Assembly: GCF_016725325.1 (NCBI RefSeq)
Contig: NZ_CP068083.1
Location: forward strand, 2,108,001 to 2,172,000
Direction of reading: 5' to 3'
Source of the DNA: Sphingobacterium spiritivorum
GTDB lineage: Bacteria > Bacteroidota > Bacteroidia > Sphingobacteriales > Sphingobacteriaceae
Length of the DNA: 64,000 nt
Positions within the stretch are counted from its first letter, which is position 1, and every line of letters begins with the position of its first letter. The notes below the pieces were generated by a model. The model was not told the origin of the DNA and made no database searches. It saw only the letters and a list, made by a program, of their open reading frames with translations. Below are positions 29,683 to 37,853 of the stretch, piece by piece. The position numbers and the translations under genes are program-made.

Positions 29683-30429
29683 ATGAAGCTTTATATTCTT
29701 GAAGACGAAACACGAATTCTGCAACATCTTTTAAAAGTTGTCCGGAACATCTCTTATGTACAAGTTGTAGGAACTTCTGCTGAAGTTTCCAAAGCCGCCA
29801 AAGAGATTCCCGAACTGAAACCGGATATCATTCTAGCGGATATACGACTGAAGGACGGCGATAGCTTTCAGTTGTTTGATGAAATTGGAAATGAAAATTT
29901 TCAGGTGGTTTTCCTGACCGCTTATGATCAGTATGCTATTCAGGCGCTTAATATGGGCGCTTTTGGTTACCTGCTCAAACCTATAGATGAGACGGCTCTG
30001 GAAGAAATTCTGGATAGATGTTATCATCACCGTACACAGGAACATTTCGATCGGCAGCAACTGGAAATTGCACGACATCATTATACAAATCAAGGCGTTG
30101 CCAGTACAAAACGTATTGCACTGAAAAGCGTGGAATATATTGAAGTAGTGCCCATTGAAGACATCATGTATTGTAAAAGTGATAAAGGATATACCACTTT
30201 TTTCCTGAAGGATAAACGCGAAATCCTGGTTTCTAAAGGACTGATTGAGTACGAAGGTATATTGGTCCCTTTTGGTTTTCTCCGTTGTCACCAGTCTTAT
30301 CTGGTCAATTTCCATTATGTGATCAAATATTACAGAGAAGGATTTTTGCAGATGCAAAATAATCAACAGATACCAGTGTCTAGCCGTAAAAAGGAAGAAG
30401 TACTGAAATATCTGGAGAATATCCTGTAA
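29683..30429 (+). CDS. LytTR-family response regulator
   Basis: The 248-residue regulator has a receiver domain (LYILEDETRILQ, phosphoaccepting aspartate in IILADIRLKDGDS, FLTAYDQYAIQALN, LLKPID) and a C-terminal LytTR DNA-binding domain (ALKSVEYIEVVPIEDIMYCKS, FLRCHQSYLVN and the closing QIPVSSRKKEEV). LytTR domains bind direct repeats about 21 bases apart. It is cotranscribed with the LytS-type kinase, and candidate sites lie just upstream of that gene at 27521-27572. Confidence 0.94.
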   Translation: MKLYILEDETRILQHLLKVVRNISYVQVVGTSAEVSKAAKEIPELKPDIILADIRLKDGDSFQLFDEIGNENFQVVFLTAYDQYAIQALNMGAFGYLLKPIDETALEEILDRCYHHRTQEHFDRQQLEIARHHYTNQGVASTKRIALKSVEYIEVVPIEDIMYCKSDKGYTTFFLKDKREILVSKGLIEYEGILVPFGFLRCHQSYLVNFHYVIKYYREGFLQMQNNQQIPVSSRKKEEVLKYLENIL

Positions 30430-30462
30430 ATAAATCATTATAGCTTAAGCCATATCCAATTT

Positions 30463-30540
30463 CGGGAGGAAGAAGAGGAGATCTGAAAGGAACGTATAGT
30501 TCCTGAAAATTTTAGTGGTACCTTGGGCTTCTTCTTCCCG
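30463..30540. other. Long inverted repeat with inner hairpin
   Basis: CGGGAGGAAGAAG at 30463-30475 pairs with CTTCTTCTTCCCG at 30528-30540 with one mismatch. Inside lies a second perfect hairpin, AGGAAC / GTTCCT, at 30488-30504. This structure follows the LytTR gene and faces a convergent gene. There is no T run, so it is not a standard terminator; a structured 3' RNA end or a relic of an inserted element are both possible. Confidence 0.4.
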
Positions 30541-30608
30541 TCAACTGTAACCTTATTTGGCCGGATAAAACACAATGGGATTCTTTGTAATAAGGCTATA
30601 AAAACTAT

Positions 30609-31589
30609 TTATCTTACAATTTTTAATGCAGTCTCTCCTTTAGGAATATATAACAACATATCTACAAATGTTTTTCTACTCATACCGTTTTTATCATCTT
30701 CGTACCCCAGCAAAGACTCGCCCTTATTGATTCCATCTCTCGGTTCCAACCGAACCATTCTTCCTTCTCCGTAAAATCTTAAAACATAATTTTCAAGCGG
30801 AAAAAATGTCCTTGAATTTTGTTCTGAGCCTGATAACGTTGTCATCACAGATTTCGCTTTTCTACCTTTTGCTGTTTGGAATCTTGTGATGATATCTTCG
30901 GGAAAATACATCGCCTGATACCACTCTGCATCAGCCTTCAAAAATTGAGAATTTATAGCATCGTAATCATTGCTTTCAAACACTGATATAATCTGTTTAT
31001 AAAAATGGAGGATCTGCTGTTCTAGTTGTTTTTTATCCAATTGGGTTAAATCCTTTCCATTTTTCCATCCCTCAAGCTGATAAGGAATAGAGGCATTAAA
31101 GCTGATATCTCTTTTATATGTTTGTAATTTTGTCAAATCAGTCGTTTCATCAGCAGTTTTATACGACACAATTTCTTCTGATATGTTTAGGGATCCATCT
31201 TTTCCCCAACCTGTTTTTTCTATTTTAAGGGTAAATTTACTTCCGTTTTCAAGATACAGTTTACGCATGTTTTGATGATCATAACCTGGATAAAGCTCAA
31301 CAGTAATGAGCTGCTTTCCACTTTTAAGAATATAAGGATTGATATCCAATCTTACCATTCCGGAGATTTTGTCAAAATTGGAATAGACAGGACAGTCATT
31401 TACCAGAATACTGAAGCTAAACAAACTTTCTACCTCAAGCTGATACAATGGTTCTTTGTTAAATCTGTGTACTTTTTCCGAAAGGTAACTAATCCGGTTT
31501 GCGGTTGACAATACACTATCTTTTATCTCCTGTGCATATCCATAACCACAGTACACCGTCAATAAAAGCGCTATACCTATTTTTATCAT
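30609..31589 (-). CDS. Secreted protein of unknown function
   Basis: The 326-residue protein has a signal peptide ending GYGYAQ. The first half looks beta-rich (EVESLFSFSILVNDCPVY, VRLDINPYIL, KFTLKIEKTGWG) and the second half contains a helical segment with TQLDKKQLEQQILHFYKQII. I recognise no family. Part of this gene, residues about 63-140, is present again at 34444-34676 as a fragment. The intact gene therefore marks the left end of a duplicated segment that flanks the degraded island. GC content and style fit the surrounding chromosome. Confidence 0.8.
   Translation of the reverse strand: MIKIGIALLLTVYCGYGYAQEIKDSVLSTANRISYLSEKVHRFNKEPLYQLEVESLFSFSILVNDCPVYSNFDKISGMVRLDINPYILKSGKQLITVELYPGYDHQNMRKLYLENGSKFTLKIEKTGWGKDGSLNISEEIVSYKTADETTDLTKLQTYKRDISFNASIPYQLEGWKNGKDLTQLDKKQLEQQILHFYKQIISVFESNDYDAINSQFLKADAEWYQAMYFPEDIITRFQTAKGRKAKSVMTTLSGSEQNSRTFFPLENYVLRFYGEGRMVRLEPRDGINKGESLLGYEDDKNGMSRKTFVDMLLYIPKGETALKIVR
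31171..31403. repeat. Left copy of island-flanking duplication, gene part
   Basis: This 233-base stretch inside the secreted protein gene is repeated at 34444-34676 with ten base differences by eye, about 96 per cent identity and no gaps. Together with the repeat at 31787-31859 it shows that a segment of the chromosome was duplicated around the island. Confidence 0.9.
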
Positions 31590-31945
31590 ATTTTTCGTAT
31601 TACAATCTTACTGATCACATTGCCAGAATACAAAGTAAACAGCTATTTATCACTTTCGGGAAGATCTTTTAAAAATCGTTATAGTCCGTTTAATATCCGT
31701 AAAAACTTTACAAGCAGGTAACTTCATGGAATCAAGGATTAAGGTTAAATAAATCTTCAGCCTTTATATTGGGTATAGAATAATCAGGCTTTTAAATGAA
31801 TATTGATTGTAAAATAAAAAAGCACCAATCTGATAAGATTGATGCTTTTTCTGTAGCCCAAACCGAACAAATCTCGAAACATTTTTTGGAAGATTTGGTG
31901 CAGTTGACTGTGATAAACAACGATGATAACTAAAGTATTATTCTA
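31590..31945. other. Non-coding gap with duplicated terminator and island left edge
   Basis: No gene is supported in these 356 bases. It holds the upstream region of the secreted protein gene, then the repeat at 31787-31859, after which similarity to the tRNA-Glu region stops. From 31860 the sequence has no counterpart in the window, so the left edge of the inserted material is placed here. Confidence 0.7.
31787..31859. repeat. Left copy of terminator repeat, last 44 bases identical
   Basis: Bases 31816-31859 are identical to 34707-34750, and the similarity continues imperfectly back to 31787 (34678 in the other copy). The repeat contains the tRNA-Glu terminator hairpin (31817-31850) and ends in TAGCCC, which in the other copy is the last six bases of the tRNA gene. 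Confidence 0.95.
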
Positions 31946-32213
31946 CTATGTTAACTCTCTATTGCTGAGTATTATTTTTGATAAGTCATCTGCTAACATT
32001 TTAGCCTGTGTAATTACAGCACCGACTGCTTTTTCTTGCAAATCTGGAGGATAGCCTGACTTTCTGAGTACTCTCCGAATATTTCTGCGGAGTTCTGCCT
32101 GAACGGATTCTTTTATTGTCCAGTCGATAGTCGTACTGTTACGAACGGTTTTTAACAATTCCTGTGTTATCTGTTTTAAAATATCATCTCCAAGTACTGC
32201 AACTGCGCTATTA
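31946..32213 (-). pseudogene. 3' fragment of hsdR, type I restriction R subunit
   Basis: The frame, read back to about 32213, gives roughly 88 residues that look like the extreme C-terminal helical domain of type I restriction R subunits: SAVAVLGDDILKQITQELL, VRNSTTIDWTIKESV, and RRVLRKSGYPPDLQEKA followed by VITQAKMLADD. The intact family is about 1000 residues long, so over nine tenths is missing, including helicase and nuclease parts. The fragment abuts the end of the broken relaxase gene. No hsdM or hsdS is present, so it is a remnant without function. Confidence 0.72.
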
Positions 32214-32214
32214 T

Positions 32215-33219
32215 TTAATAAAACTTCCTTTGTTTCTTTTTCTTCATCCGTTTAACAAACTGTCTTCCTCGTAATCCTCGCCGTGTGCTTCAGGTAACAA
32301 GCTGAACAATCCTAAATCGAAATTAGACGAATGCTCCTGTGGGATAAACTCAAAAAAGTCTTTCTTTGGTAGGTTGTCCCTTGTATTCGTTTTGGAAACA
32401 GGGCTGTCCTGTATCTTTATTTCGGGCTTGTTCCCGTTGTTCCACCAATCATTAAATACATTTGCCGACAGGTTTCTGTCTAATTGTGAAGCGTTCCAAA
32501 CGGTACGGCTTTCGTGGTCGATGAACGTAATACCGTAAATCCGTCCATTATCGTTCCTGCAGACAACCGTATTGATACCCTGCTCAACAAGTTGCTTTTT
32601 TAAATTCCGTTTCGCTGTTTGTGGTGTGTATCGCAAGCTCCACGGTGTTTTTCAGGACAGACCTTGCAGGGTTGCTTTTCATTTTCTCTTTGGACTGCTC
32701 AAAGTGCTTTTGCAGATATGCAATCCCTGCATCTTTCCCGAATAGTGATGCTTTGAACGGATTACTTGGTTTGTTTCCGTTCTTGTCAATTCCACATAGA
32801 CCAATCCGTTTACTGGCTGACCGTTCCGCTCTCCTTTGACTTCTTCCGCTGTGATATTGAATAGTGATAGCAAAGCATTATAACTTCCCAAAGTTGGAAA
32901 GCTGTAATACTTCAGCAGGTGTCGCACTACCGAAGCAATTTGGCGCTTTATATCGCCATTTTTATAATCTACAGGCTTGAAAACCTTATTGGTTTGTTTC
33001 TGCTCCTGTTCAGTGGCTTTTTGCAGGTTGTATTTCTGTTCCAAATCCCGACACATATGGTTCAAAGCACTTATTGAGATGCGCTACGGAATACCTGCCG
33101 TTTATTGTGTCGGGTATCTTGTTCAGCAACAGAACTGCTCCGTTTTCCCTTTCCACTTTCTGCTGATTGTACAAAATTGCTCCGTACAAATTACTTCCCT
33201 TTCCGATTTTTGCAATCAT
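32215..33219 (-). pseudogene. Degraded MobB-type relaxase
   Basis: Pieces in different frames reassemble a Bacteroidota mobilization relaxase. The start is typical (MIAKIGKGSNLYGAILYNQQ from 33219, then NGRYSVAHLNKCFEPY). The middle resumes with CRDLEQKYNLQKATEQEQK and IASVVRHLLKYYSFPTLG, and the end has QGINTVVCRNDNGRIYGITF and NVFNDWWNNGNKP. About 85-90 residues that should hold the HxH metal motif are deleted near 33055. A one-base frameshift lies near 32784-32790, and another shifts the last residues (QFVKRMKKKKQRKF, stop at 32215). It cannot be an active relaxase. No intact MobA, integrase or conjugation gene is present. Confidence 0.88.
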
Positions 33220-33249
33220 ATTTTTATGCTTTGTTTCAATTTTGAAATA

Positions 33250-33286
33250 AAATAAAAAGCCTTTCAGCAAGTTGTTGAAAGGCTTT
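33250..33286 (-). terminator. Terminator of the S41 peptidase gene
   Basis: The stem AAAGCCTTTCA / TGAAAGGCTTT is followed on the minus strand by TTTTTATTTTA. It lies just beyond the S41 peptidase stop codon. Confidence 0.85.
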
Positions 33287-33307
33287 GTTATATTCCCAAT
33301 AGCTTTG

Positions 33308-34315
33308 TTATTTTCTCAACAGTTCCAGTGCTTTGATTATCTTCAAGTCATTTTTTAGATCTTCTAAATTATCTCCATCTAAAACTTCAAAATCAGGCAG
33401 AATATTTGATTTGTACACTTTTAAATTTCTGTCCACAACATAATCTGTTGATAAATTAATACCTGCGTTTTCATTTATCTCAAAACCTTGTACAGCTGTG
33501 GTATAATTCGCCGTCGGCTCTCCTACAATAGAGACGTTATTTCTTCCGATAAAAGATATGGCAGTCATTTCTCCTGCACTTGCAGTATAGCAACTCGTTA
33601 AAATAATTACAGGAATATCAGTTTTTATAGGATAATCTAAATCTGTTTGTCTGTCTAATACAATACCGTCAATCAATAATTTTCCCTCTTTGATTTCCCA
33701 ATTTCCCGTAGATTTGTTGTGAGCATCTCTAAACCCGCCAAACATTATATTATCTCCGATAAACTCTTTCAAACCAAGTAATATAGGATACATATTTCCA
33801 CCTGTATTTAATCTCAAATCTATAATCCACCCTTTAATTTTATTTGAATTTATATTGTTGATATGAAATACAAGGTCGTTTGTTAAACTATCTACTTTTT
33901 TAAAAGCAAAATCATTGTTTCCTATAATTCTGATATATCCGATTTTTTTGTCAAAGACTTTACTAAATGTGTTTTTGTTAGTTTTTATTTTGTCCTTTAG
34001 ATAGGCATTTGTCATTGCGTTGGGATTGTTCCAACCGTATGTTTTTCCTTTATATTTTAAGCCTCCGTGATAATCATTCAGCTGTTTAAATACTTCCTCA
34101 TATAAAGGTGCAATCTCATCTATCAAGTTTAGGCTTTGGGATTTATTGTATAATTCACGTTTAATGTTTTCGAGGTTTTCTGTGTGAATTGAATTCACTT
34201 CTATTAATTCAATAGATTTATCGATAAATGATTTTATGGTTTCATTTTTAAAACTTTGAGAAAATGAAAATGTCGAAAATAATAGAAACCATACCAATAA
34301 AAAATATCTATTCAT
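33308..34315 (-). CDS. S41 family peptidase, island cargo
   Basis: S41 (tail-specific, Ctp/C-terminal-processing) peptidases cut exported proteins. The ATG at 34315 starts a signal peptide ending FSFSQ; the frame runs 21 codons further upstream without a better start. The 335-residue protein has an N-terminal helical part, WIIDLRLNTGGNMYP, the nucleophile serine in TSCYTASAGEM and a final lysine-rich tail. No PDZ domain is obvious. It is AT-rich compared with its neighbours and lies within the degraded island, yet it has an intact frame, a promoter-like TAATTTTG (34358-34365) and a terminator, so it is probably functional cargo. Confidence 0.88.
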   Translation of the reverse strand: MNRYFLLVWFLLFSTFSFSQSFKNETIKSFIDKSIELIEVNSIHTENLENIKRELYNKSQSLNLIDEIAPLYEEVFKQLNDYHGGLKYKGKTYGWNNPNAMTNAYLKDKIKTNKNTFSKVFDKKIGYIRIIGNNDFAFKKVDSLTNDLVFHINNINSNKIKGWIIDLRLNTGGNMYPILLGLKEFIGDNIMFGGFRDAHNKSTGNWEIKEGKLLIDGIVLDRQTDLDYPIKTDIPVIILTSCYTASAGEMTAISFIGRNNVSIVGEPTANYTTAVQGFEINENAGINLSTDYVVDRNLKVYKSNILPDFEVLDGDNLEDLKNDLKIIKALELLRK

Positions 34316-34357
34316 AATTAGACAATTTGTAGAGTTTAACGTTGTTTTTTTGTTATG

Positions 34358-34365
34358 CAAAATTA
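34358..34365 (-). promoter_or_regulatory. -7 element of the S41 peptidase gene
   Basis: On the minus strand this reads TAATTTTG, a full match to TAnnTTTG, 42 bases before the chosen ATG. No -33 TTTG at a usual distance was found. Confidence 0.4.
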
Positions 34366-34443
34366 CAAAATAATTCAAATGTTTGATTGTTTACTACTGT
34401 TCGCCTCGTGTGGGAGTTTTCCTTTTCTACTCTTTATTCAAAT

Positions 34444-34676
34444 ATTTCTTCTGATATGTTTAGGTCTCCATCTTTTCCCAAACCTGTTTTTTCTATTTTA
34501 AGGGTAAATTTACTTCCGTTTTCAAGATGCGGTTGACGCATGTTTTGATGATCATAACCTGGATAAAGCTCAACAGTAATGAGCTGCTTTCCACTTTTAA
34601 GAATATATGGATTGATATCCAATCTTACCATTCCAGAGATTTTGTCAAAATTAGAATAGACAGGACAGCCATTTAC
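34444..34676 (-). pseudogene. Fragment of the secreted protein gene, right duplicate
   Basis: This stretch encodes about 77 residues equivalent to part of the protein at 30609-31589 (VNGCPVYSNFDKISGMVRLD, then HQNMRQPHLENGSKFTLKIE). It is preserved in frame but has lost both ends; the 383 bases corresponding to 31404-31786 are missing between it and the terminator repeat. It has no start signal of its own and is a leftover of the duplication. Confidence 0.88.
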
Positions 34677-34677
34677 G

Positions 34678-34750
34678 GGCTTTTAAATAAAAGTTGATTG
34701 TAAAAGAAAAAAGCACCAATCTGATAAGATTGATGCTTTTTCTGTAGCCC
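34678..34750. repeat. Right copy of terminator repeat at tRNA-Glu
   Basis: This is the partner of 31787-31859; 34707-34750 is identical to 31816-31859. It ends inside the tRNA-Glu gene, including its last six bases, which is where integrated elements often sit. Confidence 0.95.
34708..34741 (-). terminator. Terminator of tRNA-Glu
   Basis: The hairpin AAAAAGCATCAATCT / AGATTGGTGCTTTTT (minus strand, one G-T pair) with a GATA-type loop directly follows the tRNA. An identical hairpin is found at 31817-31850, where no tRNA precedes it. Confidence 0.88.
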
Positions 34751-34816
34751 GTAGGGGAATCGAACCCCTGTTTCAAGAATGAAAATCTTGCGTCCTAACC
34801 CCTAGACGAACGGGCC
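34745..34816 (-). tRNA. tRNA-Glu (anticodon UUC)
   Basis: The minus strand folds into a complete cloverleaf of 72 bases. The acceptor stem GGCCCGT pairs with ACGGGCT, the D-arm contains TCTAGGGGTTAGGA, and the anticodon stem CAAGA / TCTTG encloses the loop TTTTCAT with anticodon TTC. The T-arm is AGGGG TTCGATT CCCCT, and the discriminator is A at 34745. CCA is not encoded. It is the likely integration point of the island on its left. Confidence 0.96.
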
Positions 34817-34834
34817 TTTTTGTGTTTCGGTGTG

Positions 34835-34866
34835 CAAATATAGAAACATCATTTTATTATGCCAAA
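34835..34866 (-). promoter_or_regulatory. Promoter of tRNA-Glu
   Basis: On the minus strand TTTG (34863-34866) is followed after 20 bases by TATATTTG (34835-34842), a very good match to the Bacteroidota consensus TTTG-N19-TAnnTTTG. It ends 18 bases before the tRNA. Confidence 0.72.
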
Positions 34867-34968
34867 TAAAATTGAAAATATCTTACTATTTTTTTTAATT
34901 GCAATGTCTTTAACCAATTTTGTGTATTTTAATGCGTTAAAAATCAAAGATCATAGCGATATAGAAAT

Positions 34969-37467
34969 ATGAGAAATAAAAATTGGGCAAGTCTGGCTGT
35001 AAGTATATTGATGGGATGTTCCTACCAGGTACAGGCGCAGGATATTGCCTTAAATAAATCCTTGCAGGTGAATTGGAAGATTGATGATGCCAAATCTATT
35101 GATGAATCTTCCAGATCTATGTTTATTGTCAAAAATATTGGCAAGAAACCTGTGAATCTTAAGGATTGGACATTAATGTTCAATTACTTGTTTTTGGTAA
35201 AAGAAGACAAAGGAAATACAAATTACAGGATAGAGCACCGTAACGGAGATCTTTATGCTTTACAGTTTCTTCAGTCCTCCTATCAGGAAATAAATCCGAA
35301 TGACTCCTTAATATTATCTTTCGATGCTATTGCTCCGTTAAGGAACACAAGTAAGGCACCGGGAGGTCTTTATTTTATTAATCAGAAGGGTAAAATATAT
35401 GATGTCCCTCAGTATACAGTGATAGTGCCTAAGCGTTCTAACAGTGAGGTACTGGAAATATTAGCTAAACAATATGAGTTCAATACGAAAGGCAATACCC
35501 AACAAGGGCAACTGATCCTGCCGACTCCTTTATCTTTAACCAGAAATGCAGATAAGACATTTGCCATACCTTCAAAACTGGCTGTAAAGGCGGATCCTGC
35601 TTTCCGGGCAGAAAGTAGCATTTTCGTTAACGATTTGAAAAACCTGGGCTATAAATCATCATTATCCTCAGCAAACGATGCTACAGTCCGTGTAGAGAAA
35701 GCACAGGGCATGGAGGAAGAAGAATATACATTGACTATTGACGGAAGTGGAATTCTTATCCGGGCTTCATCTGCTGCTGGAGCATTCTATGGTTTACAGT
35801 CACTGAAGTCTGTACTTCCAGTGGTTTCGAATAGTGCAGACATTACGTTAACACATCTCCAGGTAAAGGATAAGCCCCGCTTTAAGTATCGCGGATTTAT
35901 GATGGATGTATCCCGAAATTTTCAGGATAAAAAAACGGTACTGAAGATGCTGGATGCAATGGCTATGTATAAACTGAATGTTTTTCATTTTCACTTTACA
36001 GAAGATGAAGCCTGGCGCATTGAGATCCCGGGACTGCCCGAACTTACTGAAGTCGGCAGTCAGCGGTCAGCATCTTTTGCGGATGGACGTTCTTTACAAC
36101 CTGCATACAGATCCGGAGCAGCAGGTAAAGGGAGACAATATTATACGACAAAAGATTACATTGAGATTCTTCAGTATGCAAAGGCCAGACATATCACAGT
36201 GGTGCCGGAAATCGAAACTCCTGGCCATGCACGTGCTGCGATCAAGTCTATGCAGGCACGTTATGAAAAATACATGAAGCAAGGCAATCAGGCAGAAGCA
36301 GAAAAATATCTGCTGTATGACTTACAGGATAAATCAGAATACAATTCAGCACAAAACTGGAACGATAATGTAATGAATCCGGCTTTGACGTCGACCTACA
36401 CGTTTATCGGAAAAGTCGTGGATGAACTCAAAGTTATGCATAAAGCTGCCGGGGTGGAATTAAAAACCATTCATCTCGGAGGAGATGAGGTTCCTGTAGG
36501 TGTTTGGGAGAAGTCTCCGAAAATTGCTGAATTGATGAGCCGGGAAGGATTTAAATCTGTCAATCAGGTCTGGCCATATTACGTCAACAAGATCAATAAT
36601 CTGGCACATGAAAAAGGCTTGATCATGGAAGGTTGGGAAGAAATGGGGATGCATAATGAAGGAAAGGGAATGGTTGTCAATCCTAAATTGGCAGATCAGC
36701 GTATTCAGGTAGATGTCTGGAATAATCTTATCGGCGGAGGACAGGAAGATCTGGCGTATAAATTAGCCAATGCAGGTTATAAAGTTATATTTGCCAGCGC
36801 CAGTAACTTCTATCTGGATATGGCATGGACACCACTATTTGAAGAGCCGGGACTGAACTGGGCAGCGTATATCAATCTGAGAGAAGCTTATTCATTTGCT
36901 CCCGAAAACTTCTTTTTAAATGTATTGGAGATCGCAAAGGGAAAAGCAAAAGGTGTAGCATATTTTAAACCTAAAGAAAGGCTGACTGCAACAGGAAGAA
37001 AGAATTTTCTGGGTGTAAAGGGTGCTCTTTGGGCGGAGACCGTCGAAAGTCCTGCGCATCTGGAATACCTGATTTTTCCACGTTTTATGGCGGTAGCTGA
37101 AAGAGCCTGGTCACCGGAAAAGAAATGGGAAGTAACAGATACTTATGATGTCAAAGATTTTGACAAGGACTATGCTTCGTTTTCAAAAAAGCTGGGTACT
37201 GTAGAGTTACCGAAACTGGATAAATTAAACGGAGGTTATCACTATCGTCTGCCTGCTGTTGGTGTCAGGATTGAGAATAGTAATGCATTGATAAATATAG
37301 AATACCCTACAGGAAGTGTTCGTTATACCACAGATGGCACAGTTCCTACAAAGACGGCGGCCATAGTGGAAAATGGAATGCTCAAACTGGAGAAGGGGAA
37401 AACCTATTCTTTACGAGTCTTTAGTTCTACCGGACGCGAAGGAAAAGTAATCCGGTTTACTTACTAA
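34969..37467 (+). CDS. Beta-N-acetylhexosaminidase, GH20 family
   Basis: GH20 enzymes remove terminal GlcNAc or GalNAc from glycans by substrate-assisted catalysis. The 832-residue protein has a signal peptide ending VQAQ, an N-terminal carbohydrate-binding CHB_HEX-like domain, a GH20b domain (SSAAGAFYGLQSLKSVLP), and the catalytic barrel from about residue 305 (KPRFKYRGFMMDVSRNF, with FHFHFTEDEAWR). The catalytic pair D506-E507 lies in HLGGDEVPVG. A chitobiase C-terminal domain closes it. It is probably periplasmic or surface-exposed and could feed on chitin, peptidoglycan or host glycans. It stands alone with a terminator. Confidence 0.93.
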   Translation: MRNKNWASLAVSILMGCSYQVQAQDIALNKSLQVNWKIDDAKSIDESSRSMFIVKNIGKKPVNLKDWTLMFNYLFLVKEDKGNTNYRIEHRNGDLYALQFLQSSYQEINPNDSLILSFDAIAPLRNTSKAPGGLYFINQKGKIYDVPQYTVIVPKRSNSEVLEILAKQYEFNTKGNTQQGQLILPTPLSLTRNADKTFAIPSKLAVKADPAFRAESSIFVNDLKNLGYKSSLSSANDATVRVEKAQGMEEEEYTLTIDGSGILIRASSAAGAFYGLQSLKSVLPVVSNSADITLTHLQVKDKPRFKYRGFMMDVSRNFQDKKTVLKMLDAMAMYKLNVFHFHFTEDEAWRIEIPGLPELTEVGSQRSASFADGRSLQPAYRSGAAGKGRQYYTTKDYIEILQYAKARHITVVPEIETPGHARAAIKSMQARYEKYMKQGNQAEAEKYLLYDLQDKSEYNSAQNWNDNVMNPALTSTYTFIGKVVDELKVMHKAAGVELKTIHLGGDEVPVGVWEKSPKIAELMSREGFKSVNQVWPYYVNKINNLAHEKGLIMEGWEEMGMHNEGKGMVVNPKLADQRIQVDVWNNLIGGGQEDLAYKLANAGYKVIFASASNFYLDMAWTPLFEEPGLNWAAYINLREAYSFAPENFFLNVLEIAKGKAKGVAYFKPKERLTATGRKNFLGVKGALWAETVESPAHLEYLIFPRFMAVAERAWSPEKKWEVTDTYDVKDFDKDYASFSKKLGTVELPKLDKLNGGYHYRLPAVGVRIENSNALINIEYPTGSVRYTTDGTVPTKTAAIVENGMLKLEKGKTYSLRVFSSTGREGKVIRFTY

Positions 37468-37480
37468 ACTTACATCATAA

Positions 37481-37510
37481 AAAAAGGCTCTTGTTAAAAG
37501 AGCCTTTTTT
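37481..37510. terminator. Bidirectional terminator between GH20 and ytxJ
   Basis: The stem AAAAAGGCTCTT / AAGAGCCTTTTT with a five-base loop separates two convergent genes; the ytxJ stop codon overlaps its right edge. Confidence 0.88.
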
Positions 37511-37841
37511 ATAATGTAAAGAATTTAGCAATATCCGCCATATCTATATCCTCATGTGAGGCATTATATAAGGCTTCAGTTCCTTTTACAATCAGTACCT
37601 GAGGAGATTCATGTCTGATGTTCCATTTCTCCGCAATTGCATTAGAAACATCCCGGTGTGCAATCAGATCCAGATAAAAAATGCTCGCACCTTCAGGCAG
37701 TAAATCTTCATTAAATTCCAGAGATCTTTTTGCCATGCTGCTTACCGGGCATCGTGTACTATGTTTGAATATAGCATGAATCTGATTATCCGCTATGATT
37801 TCATCTAATTGGGGTATTGATGTTATGTTTTTCCAGTTCAT
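37509..37841 (-). CDS. ytxJ: YtxJ-like bacillithiol-system redox protein
   Basis: YtxJ proteins are monothiol, thioredoxin-fold proteins linked to the bacillithiol system in Bacillota and Bacteroidota. The 110-residue protein has the typical active site FKHSTRCPVSSMA with a single cysteine (C31), then FYLDLIAHRDVSNAIAEKW, the cis-proline region RHESPQVLIVKG and a short C-terminal end. Length is standard. Bacillithiol genes themselves are not in this window. The gene is followed upstream by a secreted protein gene at 37854 and may be cotranscribed with it. Confidence 0.88.
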   Translation of the reverse strand: MNWKNITSIPQLDEIIADNQIHAIFKHSTRCPVSSMAKRSLEFNEDLLPEGASIFYLDLIAHRDVSNAIAEKWNIRHESPQVLIVKGTEALYNASHEDIDMADIAKFFTL

Positions 37842-37853
37842 ATTACAAAAAAT

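Noticed and set aside
34434..34631. A 65-residue frame as a real gene
   Set aside because: It is a fragment of the duplicated secreted-protein gene lacking signal peptide, start signal and both ends.
31816..34750. The 44-base repeat as a pair of integrase attachment sites
   Set aside because: Only six bases of the tRNA gene are included, the similarity extends imperfectly beyond the 44 bases and into a protein gene, and no integrase is present. Duplication of chromosomal DNA explains it better.
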